Positions 61,891 through 64,000 of a stretch of DNA of 64,000 bases are shown piece after piece; the stretch's first letter is position 1; every line of letters starts with the position of its first letter. The position numbers and the translations under genes are program-made. The stretch lies in contig NZ_RIBS01000003.1 of assembly GCF_003719825.1 (NCBI RefSeq), forward strand, positions 470,631-534,630, given 5' to 3'. The notes below the pieces were generated by a model. It ran no database searches. It saw only the letters and a program-made list of their open reading frames with translations, and was not told the origin of the DNA. This DNA comes from Montanilutibacter psychrotolerans (lineage in GTDB: Bacteria > Pseudomonadota > Gammaproteobacteria > Xanthomonadales > Xanthomonadaceae).

Positions 61891-62813
61891 CGAGGAGGTC
61901 TACGAGGCAAAGGATGTTACGACTGGCGCCAACGCTCAAGCCCTACTTCTGGGCTAGACCATCCCAACCGGTTGTCGAATTGCGCTAGTGGTGTCAGAAG
62001 CGCCGGAAACTCGGTCAATCGCCCAAGCATGTCATTTGAGCCCGCTCTGCAGATTGATTTTCATCAAGCACCTAAACGACCCTAAGGCTCGCGATCGATT
62101 GGGCATCTGTCGCGACGCTGGCGGGCCGCATTACTCCGGTCTTTGTTGATCAACCGGCCAGGAGGTGGCCCGCCCGTTCGGGGTGGGAGGCAAGGGCTCG
62201 CCCTGGCCACTGTCCGTTCTAACCCCTTGGCGCGCCGCGCGGACCCTCGATCTGGAACCGCCCGGATTTCGGAGCCGCCAGCCCCGGTTTCATCTCATTG
62301 CTCTTGTCTATCGCGACCGGGAAGGTTGAGTTCCACGTCGCCATATGCGGCCTCGCAAACCAAAGACTGGATGGTTCGCTGAGTATTCCGATGTCACGCA
62401 GCCGGTGGCGACACAACGTCCTCCTGGCATGCCGTCCTTCTTTATCAAAGCCCTGGTGGCACGCCTGAAAGTCAAGGAAGCCACGACGTCAGAAGCTTGA
62501 AGGGAGATCTTTGGCACCGGCCTCGTTCTGGAGCGCGATCGATTGAGCTGAGCCAATGATCTCCGATCGGTAGTAGGGAAATGCCTACGCCGCCGCGCGG
62601 GTTTAGCTGATTTCGTCGTCGGACTTGCTGCGACTACTCTGCCGCGCCAACCGAACTGTCCAGCGATTGGTGTCCCCAAGGCGCGACGCGATTTTGATCG
62701 GTCGATATTTCGGTTCCTCACGGCATCCACAAAATTGCGCATGAGTTGCAACTCCAGTGCTGACCGTATGGTGTGCCTGGTGGTTGCCAGGCACTGAACC
62801 GAGGTCATCGGAT
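61891..62813. other. ORF-poor region between rpoH and vgrG
   Basis: About 0.9 kb with no gene I can support. It is less GC-rich than the surroundings and its open frames are short and lack codon bias. A 23-codon frame at 62429-62500 is the only small ORF with a plain start and stop, but it has no ribosome-binding site. A GTGCCTGG-N6-CCAGGCAC hairpin at 62773-62794 sits just upstream of vgrG. It may be decayed mobile DNA; no transposase trace was recognised. Confidence 0.45.
62773..62794 (+). promoter_or_regulatory. Hairpin 20 bp before the vgrG start
   Basis: A perfect 8-bp stem with a 6-base loop. It could be an operator or an mRNA leader structure controlling vgrG. Confidence 0.4.
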
Positions 62814-64000
62814 ATGGATATCCACTCGCTTGCCGCAACGGCCGGCAACTGGCTCAACCTTCTTTCCCAGCACGGGCGCCTGATCGAGATCGACAGCGCG
62901 CTCGACGGTGCGCTGGTGGTCGAACGCTTCCGCGGCCACGAGGCGGTCTGCGCCGACTACCGCTTCGACATCGACTGCCTGTCGCCGTCGGCCACGCTCG
63001 ACCTGGACGCCCTGGTCGCGCAGCCCGTCGCGTTGCGCCTGCGCGATGCCGACGGCGGCCACCGCCACTGGCACGGCTGGTGCACGCACGCCGCCGCGCT
63101 GGGCAGCGACGGCGGCTTCGCGCGCTACCGCTTGCGGCTGGAGCCGTGGACCGCGTTCCTGCGCCACCGCCGCAACGCGCTGGTGTTCCAGGACCTGGAC
63201 GTGCGTGGTGTGCTGAGGCGCGTGTTCGCCGACTACCCGCAGGCCAAGTGGCGCTTCGACGCCACCCAGCCGCTCGCCAAGCCCGCCATCACCACCCAGT
63301 TCCGCGAGAGCGACCACGCCTTCGTGACCCGCCTGCTCGCCGATGCCGGATTGGCGTGGCGCTTCGAGCACGCGCAGTCGGCCGACGGCGTGGCGACCCT
63401 GGTCGTCTTCGATCGCGATGCCGCCGTGCCCGATGCGCAACCGGCCTCGTTGCGCTTCCATCGCAGCGACGCCACCGAGTCGCTCGATGCCATCACCGCC
63501 TTCGCCGAGCAGCGCCAGGCGGTGGCCGACGCGATCGGCGTGGCCAGCTGGCAGGCCGAGCAGGTCGAGGCCACGTCCGCGCAGCTCACCGCCGACCCGG
63601 CCGGCCCGCACGTTCCCTCGCGCGAGGTGTACGCGGTGCCGCGCGCCGGTCGCTACGCCGAGCGTGCCCAGGCCGAGCTGGAGGCCGAGCTGCAACTGGA
63701 CGCACTGCGCCTGCCGCGCCGCCTGCACGCGGGCAGCGGCAGCGGGCGCGGCGTCGATGCCGGCGCCGCGTTCACGCTGACCCAGCACCCCGACCTGTCC
63801 GGGCAGGCGTTCGTGCCGTTGCTGGTCGAGCACGTGGCGGCCAACAACCTGTCCACCTCGGCCTCGCAGGCCAACGGCGCCGGTCACGGTGTCGCGGCCC
63901 TGCTCGATGCCGCCGGCACCGAGCGCGGCACCTACCGCAACCGCTTCCTGGCCGTGCCGCGCGACACCGCGATCGTGCCGCTGCCGCGCCCGCGCCCGCT
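62814..64000 (+). CDS. Type VI secretion VgrG spike protein, N-terminal part
   Basis: The first 395 codons are present; no stop before the window edge. The N-terminus shows the VgrG gp27-like region: LLSQHGRLIEIDSALDGALV, VERFRGHEAVCADYRFDIDC, LSPSATLDLDALVAQPVALR, GWCTHAAALGSDGGFARYRL, and the family motif FLRHRRNALVFQDLDVRGVL. TTQFRESDHAFVTRLLADAG, LAWRFEHAQSADG is the next conserved block. VgrG trimers sit at the tip of the secretion needle and often carry toxins at their C-terminus, which lies outside. The ATG at 62814 follows a GAGG motif. Confidence 0.92.
   Translation, partial: MDIHSLAATAGNWLNLLSQHGRLIEIDSALDGALVVERFRGHEAVCADYRFDIDCLSPSATLDLDALVAQPVALRLRDADGGHRHWHGWCTHAAALGSDGGFARYRLRLEPWTAFLRHRRNALVFQDLDVRGVLRRVFADYPQAKWRFDATQPLAKPAITTQFRESDHAFVTRLLADAGLAWRFEHAQSADGVATLVVFDRDAAVPDAQPASLRFHRSDATESLDAITAFAEQRQAVADAIGVASWQAEQVEATSAQLTADPAGPHVPSREVYAVPRAGRYAERAQAELEAELQLDALRLPRRLHAGSGSGRGVDAGAAFTLTQHPDLSGQAFVPLLVEHVAANNLSTSASQANGAGHGVAALLDAAGTERGTYRNRFLAVPRDTAIVPLPRPRP

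Noticed and set aside
62429..62500. 23-codon ORF upstream of vgrG (starts MPSFFIKALVARLKVKEA)
   Set aside because: It has no ribosome-binding site and no recognised family; a frame this short is expected by chance.

Overview
The window is GC-rich, densely coded chromosome from a gammaproteobacterium, most likely a Xanthomonadaceae member (Lysobacter, Luteimonas or a relative). This is inferred from the set of housekeeping genes (rpoD beside dtd, def-fmt-rsmB, LysM-dprA-smg-topA-tsaC, priA, rpoH), from codon use, and from the Xanthomonas-type integron recombination sites. No rRNA and no CRISPR array were seen.

Left flank (1-5.4 kb): the start of a CrtI-like FAD oxidoreductase facing a TetR regulator across a shared operator-like region, a LytS/LytTR two-component pair, a small exported NTF2-fold protein and a beta-propeller lipoprotein.

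Accessory core (5.56-12.9 kb): visibly more AT-rich than its surroundings. It is an integron gene-cassette array with no integrase in the window. It has two arms that diverge from an ORF-free centre (7.76-8.66 kb). The left arm (minus strand) carries worn attC sites and mostly tiny membrane proteins. The right arm (plus strand) carries eight cassettes, most with near-identical ~60-bp attC sites. About 110 bp past the last attC lies a minus-strand tRNA-Ile(CAU) gene whose anticodon loop is split by a 259-nt group I intron, a layout known from Azoarcus. These are the two most notable features of the window.

Core genome (12.9-62 kb): rpoD and dtd; a cell-envelope block (LpxL-type acyltransferase, two bPH2 membrane proteins, CDP-glycerol transferase-like protein, four glycosyltransferases including an ArnT-type one, UDP-glucuronate decarboxylase) with a MITE-like inverted repeat; rsmB-fmt-def; LysM protein-dprA-smg; two GYF_2-domain membrane proteins; topA; tsaC-type protein; paired DUF4124 proteins; SDR; sppA and a MATE transporter; DUF3667/DUF4286; a membrane protein with a sigma-region-4-like helix-turn-helix plus a DUF3106 protein; priA behind a palindrome of two perfect DnaA boxes; a VanW-glycosyltransferase fusion with a NYN-LOTUS protein; transaldolase, MFS permease and NDH-2 in a row; two paralogous secreted proteins flanking a TRIC/UPF0126 channel; and rpoH.

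Right edge (62-64 kb): about 1 kb of ORF-poor, less GC-rich DNA, then the 5' part of a type VI secretion vgrG gene that runs off the window.
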